From Eumeta japonica (lineage: Eukaryota > Arthropoda > Insecta > Lepidoptera > Psychidae): 64,000 nucleotides of DNA. Below are positions 10,984-24,000 of this stretch, piece after piece. Made by a program: the position numbers and the translations under genes. Location: assembly GCA_005406025.1 (NCBI GenBank), contig BGZK01000212.1, positions 496,001 through 560,000 of the forward strand, read 5' to 3'. The stretch's first letter is position 1; every line of letters begins with the position of its first letter. A model generated the notes under the pieces. It was not told the origin of the DNA, searched no databases, and saw nothing but the letters and a program-made list of their open reading frames with translations.

Positions 10984-12330
10984 CAGGGTTACTGGTAGTT
11001 CGATACATTCCTTTAAGGGCATGATAGTACATACCGTAAACTATACATTTAACCCTATATTGCCTTATACAAATGCTGACCGTTACTGAGAAATTTTGAA
11101 AATTTATAATTTTCAAAAAAAATCCAGAATTTCGACTTTAAAGTTAATTTTTAAAAAAGTTCATAACATATTTCTTTTTTTTTTTGCTTTTGGTACTGAT
11201 GTGGCCTCAGTACATCCATTCCTGGGCTCCTAAAGTGGATGGACATCCCAATAAAAAGAAAGAAACAGGGTCTCAAAGGCGATTCGGATTAAATGTATGG
11301 ATGTTGTTGACAACTGTCTAATTGGGCGACACTTCTTGTCAAATAATTTAAACAGCGAAAATTATGAGAACTTCCTACAAGAGGAATTGTATTCTCTGTT
11401 AGAGGATATCCCGCTACAGACAAGGCGACAAATGATATATCAGCACAATGGATGTCCAGCGCACTCCCTAAGATCTGTGCGACAATGGCTAGACGAGCCT
11501 TTTCCCAACATGGATTGGCAGAGGAGGTCCGATCCCGTGGCCGGCAAGATGCCCAGATACTACACCCATGGACTTTTACGTCTGGGGACACATGAAAGCA
11601 GGCCCTGATCATAATCTGACAGGCCCTGTATCCTCACAAGAAGTTTTAAGGCAGCGAATAATCGATGCAGCATTATGAGGAATAATCTTACATCAAGAGT
11701 CACTAAAACTGAAATCCAGCGTAGATGTAGAAAATGCTTAAGAAATAGGGAGGCACATTTTGAACAAGATTTGTAAAAATAATAAATGATTTTTTAAAAC
11801 CAATTCAATTTTTATTTTTAAGCTTATAGGCGTTTGTGTAAAAAATTACTCTTATATGTTAATTTTAACAAATTGCGACTTATTCCGTTTCTAAAAATTA
11901 TTCTCCACATGTTAGTTTTTTTTTGGACGTTCTTGCCTCATTAGATAGCTAGATAGGTGAGAAATTTTTGTTAGAGTTTGGATACTTCTTACTTTATTGG
12001 CTTTCTAAACAATAAGAAAATAAAGGAATAATTCAAAATGACGCGAGTTTTACGATATTGTGGCGAAACCATTACAAAATTTCATTGTTTTATTTGTTTT
12101 AAAAATAAATTGGCATATGACCTCAGTACCAAAAGCAAAAAAAGAAAAAAAATGTTACAAACCTTTTAAAAATTGACTTTAAAGTCGAAATTCTGAATTT
12201 GAAAATTACAAAATTTCAAAATTTCTCAGCAACGGTCAGCATTTGTATAAGGCAATATAGGATTAAATTCATAGCTTATGGTATGTACTATCATGCCTTT
12301 AAAGGAATGTATTATATTACCATTAACCCA
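10984..12330 (+). mobile_element. Tc1/mariner-like element with ~215-bp terminal inverted repeats
   Basis: The left end (from 10984 to about 11205) and right end (from about 12125 to 12330) are inverted, diverged copies. They begin cagggtta and, on the other strand, tgggttaa, and both are flanked by TA, the target of the IS630-Tc1-mariner superfamily. The inside holds a truncated, frameshifted transposase. The element is 1.35 kb and has lost the region coding for the N-terminal DNA-binding domain and the first catalytic Asp, so it is a dead, internally deleted copy. Confidence 0.75.
11270..11678 (+). pseudogene. Tc1/mariner-like transposase fragment, frameshifted
   Basis: The open frame covers the second half of a DDE transposase: a VDN...NYENFLQEEL segment, then QHNGCPAH, where relatives have QxDGAPAH. 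The second catalytic Asp is therefore Asn here. A one-base shift near 11515 moves the rest into another frame, where WPARCPD and the TPMDFYVWGHMK block with the last acidic region are readable to a TGA at 11676-11678. The region coding for the N-terminal helix-turn-helix and the first Asp is absent. Inactive. Confidence 0.7.
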
Positions 12331-12484
12331 TATAAATCGAAGGGGAATTTCTTTATATATCAAGGCATTATTTAAAAAATGTTTCATTTTTTATTCATGT
12401 TTCATTTTTTCTTGTCTTATTAGTCATATAAACTTATCCCATATGTAAACTGAATAGATAAAATTAACAATAAAAAATATTTAC

Positions 12485-12545
12485 ATAAATGTAAAGGTAC
12501 AATATTGCATAAAACTATTTATGCAATATTGTACTTGTATTTATA
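12485..12545. repeat. ~28-bp stem-loop with 4-nt loop
   Basis: 12485-12513 and 12518-12545 are inverted copies; the inner 18 bp are perfect (tacaatattgcataaa core). The hairpin lies just downstream of the stop codon of the minus-strand gene at 12601, so it could sit in its 3' UTR. Confidence 0.6.
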
Positions 12546-12600
12546 TTTTGTATATTGACATTGCCATATTTTGTAGTACTTTTAAAGACTAAACAGTTCG

Positions 12601-15087
12601 CTATTTACATGAGATTTTTATTTCTAATTCTAATTCTAATTTAGTTTTTTGTAGATGGGCGATTTGCAGTTCGATATTTCTCTTTTTAATTTCTAAATCA
12701 TGTATTTCTTGCATATGTTTCAATTTTAGGTCATATTCTTGTTCCTTTTTTTGTATTAATAATCTATGATACTCTTCATTATTTTTCCGTTTGTTCTATA
12801 ACAAAAGAAAAATTTCAAGAAAATGAAGCATGGTAATAATTGAAAAATTTGATGTAACATTGTAATATCTCCAATACCACTTTTCTTGTCATCCTGTTAT
12901 TGCCTGTTAAAGATGTAGGTAACTGAGGGGTATATGCCTGAAATAAAATAAGAAAATTATTTATTTTTAGTGCTAGTCTTAGCTTGAAAAAGGTTAATTC
13001 TAAGAATTTTCTATGATTTGCTGGCAATAGTTAAATGTAATATTGCAGTCTTTCATAGGAAGACAAATGCTTACCTAAAAATTCACTATATGAAATATAA
13101 AAATTGTCTGGGTAATTTCTATCATTTTAACATATAAATCGTAATGAGAATCCCAAACTAAAGATACAGAATTCAAAATGTGAGCGAACTAGGTAATAGA
13201 AAAAGGTCATTTTGGTAGCAGATTTTATAAAATTCTTACAATTTCATATCACAAAACCTAAAATCTAATATTTTTAAACTTTTGTATATGGTATTTGTAT
13301 AGTATTATAGCGCTTATGGAATTTTAAGTAAGCATCAAATAAAGCACTTAAGTTATGAATTTGTTTCACATGTTGCACATCAATGACATTAATAAGTTTT
13401 GACAAAGCATTTCTATTCCTACAATACTATATTATGTGACATTTACTAGGATTAAACATCTTATTATTATTTCACCAAAGTGATAGTATATCTATATCTC
13501 CTTGAAGAAGCCTTACATTGCTGAGATTATGGATTGGTCATAAAATTTTTAAGTCATCAGCAAATAAATAGAAAACAGTTTTAAAGTAATCTATTTAGTA
13601 TATCATGATATTTAAATAATTTAGATATATTTATTTGTATATATATACATATACTGAACTACATACTTGAGTGGGTGAGTTACATGCATCTGACCGTTCC
13701 ACGTTAATATCAGGCACTGTGATTTCATGGCACTGAAAGTAATTACTTATTATACTAAATATATATATGAAGTAAAATGAAGCAAGAGAAATGAAGTAAA
13801 AAATATTTTCGAAAGAACCTGTATTATTGATTGTGAAGGGCATACAGAATCCACAGTTGGTTCAACAGTAGCTGGCTGTAACATAATTTAGAAAGAAATA
13901 GATAAATTACGTAGCATAAACTATTGTTTCGTAGTTCTAAAATTTATGCATAATTTAAGCCGCACAAATTGTTGACATTAGTCTTTTTTTTAGTATAGGT
14001 ACTTGGATGCCAGTTACTTAAAATTTTAGAATTTTTTCACATTTTTGAGATGAATGTTGCCATTAAAACGTTTAAACACTAAGACTGCAGTTTGAGCAAC
14101 ATTCTCAATATTTTAATACCTAAACAATTGTTTAAGGAGTAAACAGTGTTTAGTTAAGCTACCTTTGAACGATGTTTTAATTAAGGATTCTAAATAAGGC
14201 CGTCAGTGATTCCATATGATAATTCAAAAAATCTGGTGAATTACAGCTAGTTTAAAAGTCTCCAACTAGCAGGTTTGCACTTATTTTAATGACAACACTG
14301 CTCGCATTAGGATGAATGAATATCAAATATTATTTTTCTCTATGGGGTGAAGTTAGTGTATCATAGACAAATGCTGTTAGATGACACTAAAAATTTCAAT
14401 AAATTCTAGATGACACTAATGACAATACAAAAAATGAAATTAGAAATAAATGGAAGTTATACGACCCCGCTACGTACAACAACACACCGTCATCGTTATG
14501 ATGACGGTGTGTTGTTTTGAATCATTCCTGTGTCCCATGTGACACGGGATTATCCTTCACAAAAATTAAGCATTGTTATGTATTAAATATGATACCACAC
14601 ATAGTATAAATCTTCTACAACTTCTAACACAAAAATATTTTAAAACAATTTGGTGCTAGAATAACTTTAATTTCCAACATTACATTCTCTGATGACGAGT
14701 TGAACATTTCGTAGGTTGTCATTCGATGGGGTGGTACGGTATTACTATTTTGAGGAGCAGTCTTTTGCAGTGTTAAATGGTAAAGTCTACATTGCTTTTC
14801 GTCGCGAGTGCATTTAAGAAATTTTACTAACCTCCTAACTTTGAATAATATTTTAAATACTTAAAAAGAATGCCCAAAAAAAATTATCAGTGTAAATATT
14901 TAGTCAAGGGTGTTCCATATCGAACAAATACACGTTTTATTAAGTAGTCCAATCGTGGAAATTCATAATAAATGAGAAATCCATGTTCTTAACCTGTTTT
15001 TATAATTCTGGAGTTTTTGAAGTATAAACTTCTTTTGGCACGTTTGGATGAGAGTGAATTTGTGAGCTGCGCGCGCACAAACGACAT
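12601..15087 (-). CDS. Uncharacterised coiled-coil protein, six-exon model
   Basis: I assembled this from consistent splice sites and phases. The exons, in order, are 15087-14994 (ATG, 94 nt), 14859-14684 (176 nt), 13875-13819 (57), 13732-13667 (66), 12937-12881 (57) and 12795-12601 (195, ending TAG). They join in frame to 214 residues. The N-terminal 60 residues are basic; residues 60-150 are Ser/Thr/Pro/Asn-rich and low in structure. The last exon (about 151-205) is a Lys/Glu/Leu-rich amphipathic helix (QKKEQEYDLKLKH, ELELEI) that should form a coiled coil. Such tails are common in insect Myb/SANT-type or transposon-derived regulators, but no DNA-binding domain is visible. The last four exons are the firmest; the first two are weaker. 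I do not recognise the family. Confidence 0.5.
13240..13590 (-). pseudogene. Decayed LINE reverse transcriptase fragment
   Basis: On the minus strand, FADDLKIL (FADD codons at 13564-13553) is followed by a broken but recognisable LQGDIDILSLW...NPSKC stretch. This is the palm region of a Jockey/CR1-like reverse transcriptase. Stops and frameshifts are frequent. It lies in the intron between exons 4 and 5 of the coiled-coil gene, in the same direction. Confidence 0.55.
14478..14516. repeat. 17-bp perfect hairpin
   Basis: aacaacacaccgtcatc at 14478-14494 is exactly inverted at 14500-14516 around gttat. It is GC-richer than its surroundings and lies in intron 2 of the minus-strand coiled-coil gene. 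Confidence 0.7.
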
Positions 15088-15849
15088 GATGAAGTTAGCC
15101 ACAGAATAGAAATAATAAAAAAATATATTTTCAACACTGAATATAGTTACAATACTGAGTGTTCATACTATATATTACATAGTACTTATATTCATAACCC
15201 AGTTCTTGCAAAATATAGTATTCATATGAATACTCAATTTTGAGTATTAATTTTCTATAATTATTATTTTTGTTCAATTTATTATATATATAAACATTAT
15301 TTGTAAACTTTTAACATTGTATTGTGAAAAATTGTGAAATTTGAAGTGTTTTAAATATTAGAGGTTAACCATGTAAGTATAATATATAGATATATTTCTA
15401 ACGAACTTATTATTTTTCTAACAAATAATTGAATAATAAGTACACACACTCTTTTTTTAAATGTATTTGACTCATTCACATAATGAATAATGATTATATA
15501 TTTGTAGTGTATTGTTATATTGTTACGTTAATAAAACATTTTCAATTAAACAAAATCGTTTTGATTGATTTTAATATTTATTGTCGATTACTACTGCATT
15601 TGAGTTATTTTAAATATTATTCATAGCCAAAGAAGTATAACTTCTAACGCGTGTACATAAGTACATACACTCTTTTTTTTAATTTCCATACGTCATTTTA
15701 CGAGAATGGTCTACCTTAATAGCAATCTCTTTATCTCAAATAAAATACGACGGCTTTTTTTTTATTATCAATTTAAGCGCTCTTTTTATTACATATTTTC
15801 CTTAAATATATTTAAAATATATGATTTTGCTATAATTAATAATATAATG

Positions 15850-15854
<5 letters not shown>

Positions 15855-15907
<53 letters not shown>
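15855..15907. repeat. (TA)n microsatellite
   Basis: About 26 uninterrupted TA units. An apparent Tyr/Ile repeat frame runs over it and is an artefact. Confidence 0.95.
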
Positions 15908-15912
<5 letters not shown>

Positions 15913-18900
15913 TACAGTAAATTACAGATACTACATAATTTTATAGATTTAGCTCCTGATCACTAGATTAAATGGTAATAGCACTTTGCACAAATTGAAT
16001 CCAGAACTACTGCAGCGTCATATCATATCTAATGTATATTTTTACACTAAGATATTTTTAAACTTTCCCCATCGGCAAAGACGTGCACTTACTAACGCCA
16101 TTAATTTTCCTTTAGCGATGGACTCATTGCATTGATTTTGAAAAAAAATAATAATTATAATTGATCGTATGACATAAAAAAATATCATGAGCTGAATAGC
16201 TCAACAATTTTAGTGACTTTTATTTAAAGAAGAATTCTTACATACGCTAATTTACTCTACTGGATAATTATTTTCATTATTTTTTTTTAATCAAATGCAA
16301 AGGATGCTATTTGACATCTGCTACTATTTACACATTACTATATACACTGATGTTATTCATATAAAATGAGTGCTGTTGATATTTAAAAATTGTTTTCAAA
16401 ATTATATTGCAATACAACAACACACCTAAATCATAGGCATAGTGAGTAAGTACTATTGTCTGCTCAACTTGTTAGGCCTAGTACAGGATTCGAAGGGACA
16501 TCGACTTTCACCCATTTGCTTACCGGACGAAACATATTTTTTATTAAATCTCGTATCTGGACGATACGTTCAGAAACAGTTGCCTATTAAAATATGTTCA
16601 TGTCTATAGATAATATTGGCTCTTCGTTTCTGTTCATGTCAACTTTAAGGGACACTTAACTGACTCTGGGAGTGACAGTTCGTTAAACCATTTCTATGGA
16701 ACCACTAAAGGAGGATTAAAATTTAAGTAACGTCTCTGAGTGCGGCAGTAAGTTCATTCGTCACTTAAGTTCTAACACCACGTATGTCAAAAATTTGGAC
16801 ATATGTTGTGTTGTGTTATTTTAATTTCCCTAAGGGCATGACTTACGTCTTTTGTACATGCGAAATTGAAAATAAAACATTTTTTAATTATTTATTTAGT
16901 TATTAAGTGGCTCTTTCTTCCTAAATTAATCTACGCTTATTATCCTCAATAGTAATTACTTTGGTTCTATTTGCACTTTTTTATTTATAGTCAAATTTAT
17001 TATTTTTAATGAGATCCATACTAATTGAACATAGGTTGGATAATCACAATATCATAGCAATAGTATTATTTAAAGTATATAGTATTAAATATTCGAATAT
17101 TAAATAAACAAAAGCCGAAAACTTCTCAAAAAATAAACTCAATGTAACTTAACAACAACAACACATAAAGAAAAATAAAAATTTGATAATCTGTTTATGT
17201 GGTAAACCATCGTAAGAACTATGATAGTTAGGGATCTATGTGTTTTATTTCTTGGAAATTAGTCCATTTTAATTGTGATGTTGGCAGTCTGCTTTAATAC
17301 AGATTTGGTTTCGGCAAAAGACTTCTTAGTTTGGCTCTCCTGAGCAATGACGCTTAGTCCTCATCAGTTTAAATTTTATTAGACCTTCATAAAGTCAGGT
17401 TCATAAAATTTGTGTTAACCGTGACTACTGGGTCATTAGCTACTCGGCCAGGTCGAATTAAATCATCAAAAAGATTTAGAAAATTTAGGCACAATTGTTA
17501 AACTATTTTTTTTTTCATACCTTATCATTATTTCTGTAATGTCATGAGTTTTTTAAGTCTTAAAAAAAGAATACATTTTAGTAGAAAAAAATAAAACCCA
17601 CTTTTTACCCAAATAATGACATTAATTATATTTTTTAAGCTTTAATGTCAATAATCACAAAATAGTTATAAGATTTTTTTTTACAAATTTTGCTTTTTCT
17701 CATAATTTAATTGAGTTAGGGATCTGAAACTTTCAAGATCTCATTATTTCGTTAGCACCTACAAATTCTCTAAGTATCGTTTAAACATATTCCGAGAACA
17801 AATTCACCGTAGGTACTTTTATTCTTAAGGTCATTTACATTAAGTTACTACAACTAATTTTGCTTATCATTATTCAAGTTGCGAGTAGGTTTTGTGCTCT
17901 TCGTAACATCGATGAAACGCTTTCTTCATAGCTATTAATGATTTGAATTGTAATTTCTCTATTAACTTTTCATTTATCCACTTGCGAAAATTGTTTTATA
18001 TCTCCATGAAAGTAACCAATTTTGAATCAAATCTGAACACCAAGTACATTTTGAACAAAACCAAAATAACAGTTTAACGAATATAGAGCGTATGCATGCT
18101 TAGCTGTCACTATCCACTGTAAATTTCACCAAACATGATTTTGCAAGCTAATAAGTGGTTGTGCAGTTTGAACTTTACATGAGGTTTTTATTTTTATGAC
18201 GCCTTAAGTTTAATTCTGATCTGTACATAATCCGTATGTTTTAATTACAAAATCTTTGTGTTTCCTTATATAAAATTGAAACTATAGGAGCCATCAGACA
18301 TGGATCGTGATAGAAAGATCTTGTAAGGGTTTTCGAGGATTAAGATTAAATAAAAAGAAACACGAAGAAAAACAGAAGGCATTCAAAAACATAGAGGCAC
18401 GAGAAATCTTTACGGAATCAATTGAACGCTTTTTGTTGATCTCACTTGACTCGTTCACGCTCTAATCGCAAAAATAAAATTCAAGTTGTCCATACCCACA
18501 CTTAGCTATTTATATTCCAAGAAGATCATCCAGAATGTTTTTGAAATATAAACAAATAGATAAATGCTCTAAAACAAATAAGTCGTCAGCATGTCACGTC
18601 TGGTATAAACAAACAAAGATTTATTACTTTTCAAAAATTCCACGCTAAAAAATAAATCCATTTAAAAAAAATATAAGCGCACATCAAAAACACCGACAGA
18701 AGCGTAGGCTATGCTCGGGGAAGGGTTATTTACGATTAGAGAATACTATTATGGGATATTTTTTTTATACTGGAATTATTTTACATTTTTAATTTTAGCT
18801 TGTGAGCATAGTTCTCAACAACATTTATTAGGAATAATGTTAGTAAAAATGGTAATTACACGTTTTCAATTACAGCACACAAATTTATTTAAATAAAAGA

Positions 18901-19489
18901 TATTTTCTTTGCTTTAATACTGTTTGCAGTCCGATTTTCAAAAAATAAGTTTTCAATAGATTTAGGATCCTATGAACGTAATTTAAACATTTTCTAAGCC
19001 ATGGCTATATGTATATATATATGTGGGGGGAGGGGGGTGTAAACCTCTCATAACTCTTAAACTTTTGCACAGATCAGGTATCGAAACTTATTTTGCGACT
19101 TTTGAAAGTGGTGTGTTCAATTTAGACTCCCTGAAACATTAAACTTATTCAGCCTGGAAGATTTTTTTAAATCTCAAAAATTTAGTTTGCCGAAAATCGT
19201 TTTTCTAAAATTATTTTTATATTCTAACAGCTATCTTCCCCAAATAGTTACACTGATTGCCACAAATTACATAAAAATTAACGATATTAAATCAGAGAAA
19301 CTTTTATAATTTTTTTTAAAATATCTATAAATTTCAAAATCGAACCACTTGTTACCTGTAAAAAGCTACGTCTATTGTTGCAAATTGCTATAAATTCATT
19401 TTGAGGGATATCGTTAACGCTATATTCGAAAATAAAGAGTTTTTAATATTAACTTGTAAAATTCTTGATTTTTTTTGTATTTATTCCCT

Positions 19490-20260
19490 TACAATGGGAA
19501 GGACGCAAAAACCCTTTATGGGCAATCCGTTCGCCCGGGTGCACGGGGTGTCAGACTCGCACGGACTAAAAACTTCCTGAAGCATATTACGGCCCTGCCA
19601 TTAGCCCGAACGCTTTAAGAGCTTCATGCTGACGCGGCCAGAAGGCACACGGTGGTGCCAATCACGACCTAATAATATCGTAGATGAAAGGGTGCCCCGA
19701 GAAGAGGCATAATAACTAACTACTAATTATTGTTTACAATATGTAATAAATTAACTTACTGATAACCTTACTGATATTGAATCGAATATGGATCGGACAC
19801 CGATAACAAAGAGCGACCATTGACGCTTGAGCGTTTATCTCAAGGATCACTGCTGGTCTGACAACTGCGAGTCGCTTTCAGGTAGTCAATGACGAACCGT
19901 TTATGTGTGTAAAACACATGAAATAACTAAAAATCGATCGGATATTCGAAACGTGATCCTGCGCACCCTAGGCATAGAAACCGGACGAAGGTTCGGCGAG
20001 CAGACGACACAATAAGCTGGAGTGAACACACGGGACGAGAGCACGTAACTTAACTGTCGACGCACGGTGAATACTATGGGATACCGCATACATTCAAATA
20101 AATGCGGAGCAGACATCCGGAATGCGGTTCGAAGGAACATTATACATACAATTATACACTATACTAAGCGGAGTCCAGGACATTGGACTGAAGGCGACCG
20201 ATCGCGACGACGAACCAACCGAAACTGAAATTCATGATGGATTGGTGTTTGGTACTTAAT
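19490..20260. repeat. GC-richer relic blocks, probably transposon-derived
   Basis: 19490-19700 (with cgcccgggtgcacgggg) and 19780-20260 stand out from the AT-rich flanks in base composition and have no intact frame. The first resembles dispersed repeats frequent in moth genomes, which is recall and not checked here. The class is unknown. Confidence 0.35.
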
Positions 20261-21072
20261 CATCTTTTGCTGTTTAAAAAATCACGACAAATGTCATAAC
20301 ACGCATCATAATCCGACTGCCCATTCAAGAGATACGGTATTTGAGAAGTTGATAAAATAGCGTTTTTTTTCAAATAAATTGAAATTTCTGAACACAAAAA
20401 ATTTAAAACGTATTCAATTGTATTTTGAACTCGGCGAGCTCAAAAGAACACTAAAATTTACAACTAATTATGTCTTTGTATGCTTTGAATACTTTGAATA
20501 TTTTTAAATACTGAAAATTTCAGTTTTCACATTTTTTTCTTAAGAAAGTTAGTTTTTCCTTTGTACTTAAGTTAATTATTTTATAAATCTAAATTATTGG
20601 TGTTCCGATAAATAATAATTAGCTACGGGAAAATTATTTTTCTCTAAAGCAGAAATCAGAATTATGATTAATCTCTCACTATTCGCTAATGCCAATATAG
20701 GAAATACAAAACGAGAAAAAATTATTAGATATTCATAAATGGTTTTAAAGCTATACTTTGGCAAATACTCACTTCTATGTTATTCTGGATAATAGGCTTA
20801 GTAGTGGATTTCTTTTTCTCAAATGAGTGAGGTGAAGTAATATATTCAATATATGTCAATGTAAATCGTTACGTTCGGTAGAATGTCACTCATCCTTATC
20901 TTTGTCATTTAGACATTAAATATAAGACTGACGTTTCTATGTATTGACATTTGTTTCAATTCGCTTAAAAGTTCAGGGTCAATTCGAGTTTATTTTTAAG
21001 ATAATCATCAATATATTAATTGGTTCATTTCAGTCCTAAGTACAAATAGCAAACGTGCAATCTTATAAAAAA

Positions 21073-24000
21073 ATGTCTCATCAGACTGGTATACAAGGTA
21101 AATTAATTTCATAGACTAACTGTAAACTACCTGTTTAGATAAAAAAGAATAGTTCATCAATGGTGTAGTTCCAGAAGTTTATACATTACTTTTTCATCGC
21201 CTTTAATTTCATTCGACTGTCTTATCGCCTGTCAAAATTTTGAAAAGACAGCTACAGTTAAAATAGTTCTATTCATAAAATACCTCGAACCGACTTCCGA
21301 GCTAACTTTTTTACTTTTTCGATTCTGCATATTATAACCAAAAAATAAAACGTTGTTGAGATAGAGCATAGTCGCCAAGACACGCGCGTATCCTATTTTT
21401 TTTTCTTATTATTTTGTAAAAGAAGAACTTGTCAAAACTTGTTTCCAATGGAGATTCTACCAAATTAATAATAAAAAATTAAATATAAAAAATTTAGCCA
21501 ATGATTGAAGTTTCTATTTTAAGTAAAATTTTAACAATGATTGGTCAAAACTTATTCTCATTGAAAAAATACTCAAGTCAGATTCACATAATTATTTTGT
21601 ATGATAGTGCCTATTTTCTTAATCTTGGAAAGGTGTGATCTTTTTTATTTGTATGATAGGTAACTGCTGTTAACTACTTTATTATATTGATTTCATGATT
21701 GCTAATTACTTATTCATATATTTAATAAGGAATGAAATTAATATGTTATTAAATTTTAGTTTTTTATAAGCTATAAAAAAAATTGACAGTTGATATTGTA
21801 AAAATATTTCAGGCAAGCAACAAAATATTAAAAACAAATCATTTTAGTTCTATGTGCCATATATTTAATATGTAGAAATACCATAAATGTCGAATGATTG
21901 ATAGTGCTGTTATATGTATGTATAAAGAGATAGGACCTGGATGACCTTGCTTTGCTTGGTATTTTTTGTTTTGGTACATTTGTGTTTTTGTGGAAAATAT
22001 ATTTAGATACAAATTACATACTGATGAAATATGAATAATATTTTTCGATTTAATCACCTTTTTTTTCAAAGACCTTTTAGGCATTTTTAAGTGAACACAT
22101 TAGTTAAAATTACTTACATTTTATCAATGACATAAGTAAATAATCGATTTTCATGGTGTAACCTCAAACCAAACAGTTATTGGCTTAGTATTGCTTAACA
22201 ACACCATCTATTTTCAAGGAGCTTTAGTGTTGCTGTGTCGGTAAAGCAGTTAGTTGCTCCCAATAGTAATTTCTCTCACAAAAAAAGAACCTTTATTTCA
22301 CAAAAGAAGAAACTTGGAAAAAAGAAAACTAAAAAAATTGGAAAAATTAATCATGTACAATCGAACCAGTCTTCTGGTTTCGGGACCACCCAATTTCCCA
22401 ACTGTACTATTATAATCTTATCAATATTGGCTAAATTTACCTTTATATTCTAATTCATTTCCTAAAAAGATGAATAAAACGAGGTTTTCTAAAAATGAAA
22501 CCTAGCTAGATCTATTTATTGCCCCCAAACCCATACTAAATTTCATACAAAAACATACTAAATTTCATAGAAATTGTTGGAACCATTTCTGAGATTCTGA
22601 TTATATATATACAAGAATTGCTCCTTTAAAGGTATAGATGCAATAAAAATATATTTTGGTTGAAAACAGTTTGATGGGTATTCAATGGTAAGAAGTTAGT
22701 AATATAATTGTACAAGTTGGTTTATAATTATACAAGAAACACTTGGTTATTTCAGCTAATGATGAATTGAAAAACTATTTCAATAAATGCAATGAAGGGA
22801 AAATTCGAGTAATGAAAGTGAGCATTGACAATGGTAAGATATTATTAGTTCAAATTTATTTTTAAAGTAAAAACTATCTATAACATTAACACTAGACATA
22901 AGAACGATCTAGCTCAAAAACCCATCTAAGCAAATCATTTAAGGGGCAATGTGTATTCTTTTTTAATAAGATCCCTGCTGAAATTCAAAATTTTCCATTT
23001 CATTAATTTAAGCTTTTCATTAAACAGAAGTTATATGGCAAGGACTGTGATATCGTACCTGAATATCTTAATGAAAAAAGCCCATGAGGTTGAACTGCTC
23101 GGTTATCAGGTTGCTTCATGTTATTTCTAAGTATTTTACAAATTATTGATTATTCAATTTTTGTATTGATGAGTAAAAAAAGGAAAAACCTTATGTTTCT
23201 TGCCCATTTTTCTCAAAGTGAATCACCATTCGGAATGGGTGATAATGTTAATGTTGAAAACAATTGTTTATGACCCATTTCAAGTGTAATTTCTATTACT
23301 TATAAAATAAATTTAGTTTTGTTTTCACTTGATTCAATCTATTAGAATAGTATCTGGCCTGGCTAGTTCTGCACTTTCTTGTAGGTGACTTGCCTATATA
23401 GTTAATGCCCACAACTCCACAAGCTTGGACATAGATTTTTTTTTGTATCGATCGTATTGAAAAAGGGCAAAATTCTAACCACTCAAAACCAATGAGTTTA
23501 AATGAAATTATTGATGGACGTTGGTGAAGCAAAAAAGACATGCAAAGTTCTATGTGGAAATCTGTGGTCTCTTCCTATCCTTCTATTAAATAGGCATGAG
23601 TTAATAATAATCATAATTCTCTTCTTAAATGAGTATGTATACATATGACAACATCAAATATGGTAAATTATGTAATACATGCCAGTTGATTACATTTATA
23701 ACATTTCAGAACAGCTATGCTTAAGCAAATGTTACCCAACAAAAGGCTCATGGGAACAGGACTTTGACAAATATATTTCAGGATTAATAGTAGATGATCA
23801 ACCATGTTATATTCTATACAGGTTTGATAGCTCTTTATTTTTCTTTTAATAAGTTAATTTTAATATTGGTTATTTATACTTTATCAGTTTTATTAGTTTT
23901 TCAAGGCTTTTCTTTTTAAATTTTAATGGCGAATCAGTCTTAAAAAATATTGTACTTATCTATAGTAATCATGGTGGTGACTGTTTTGTTTCTATTTTGA

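Larger units (their letters stand above)
15088..21072. other. Intergenic, repeats only
   Basis: No gene is supported. It holds a (TA)n tract at 15855-15907, a G-rich run near 19024-19037, and two GC-richer blocks (about 19490-19700 and 19780-20260) that look like old transposon sequence. The twf promoter should lie in the last few hundred bases, but I see no decisive core motif. Confidence 0.5.

Noticed and set aside
12485..12545. Possible microRNA precursor
   Set aside because: The loop is 4 nt and the arms are almost perfectly paired, unlike a typical animal pre-miRNA; kept only as a repeat.
15706..15912. 68-codon frame ending in Tyr-Ile repeats
   Set aside because: Translation of the (TA)n tract.
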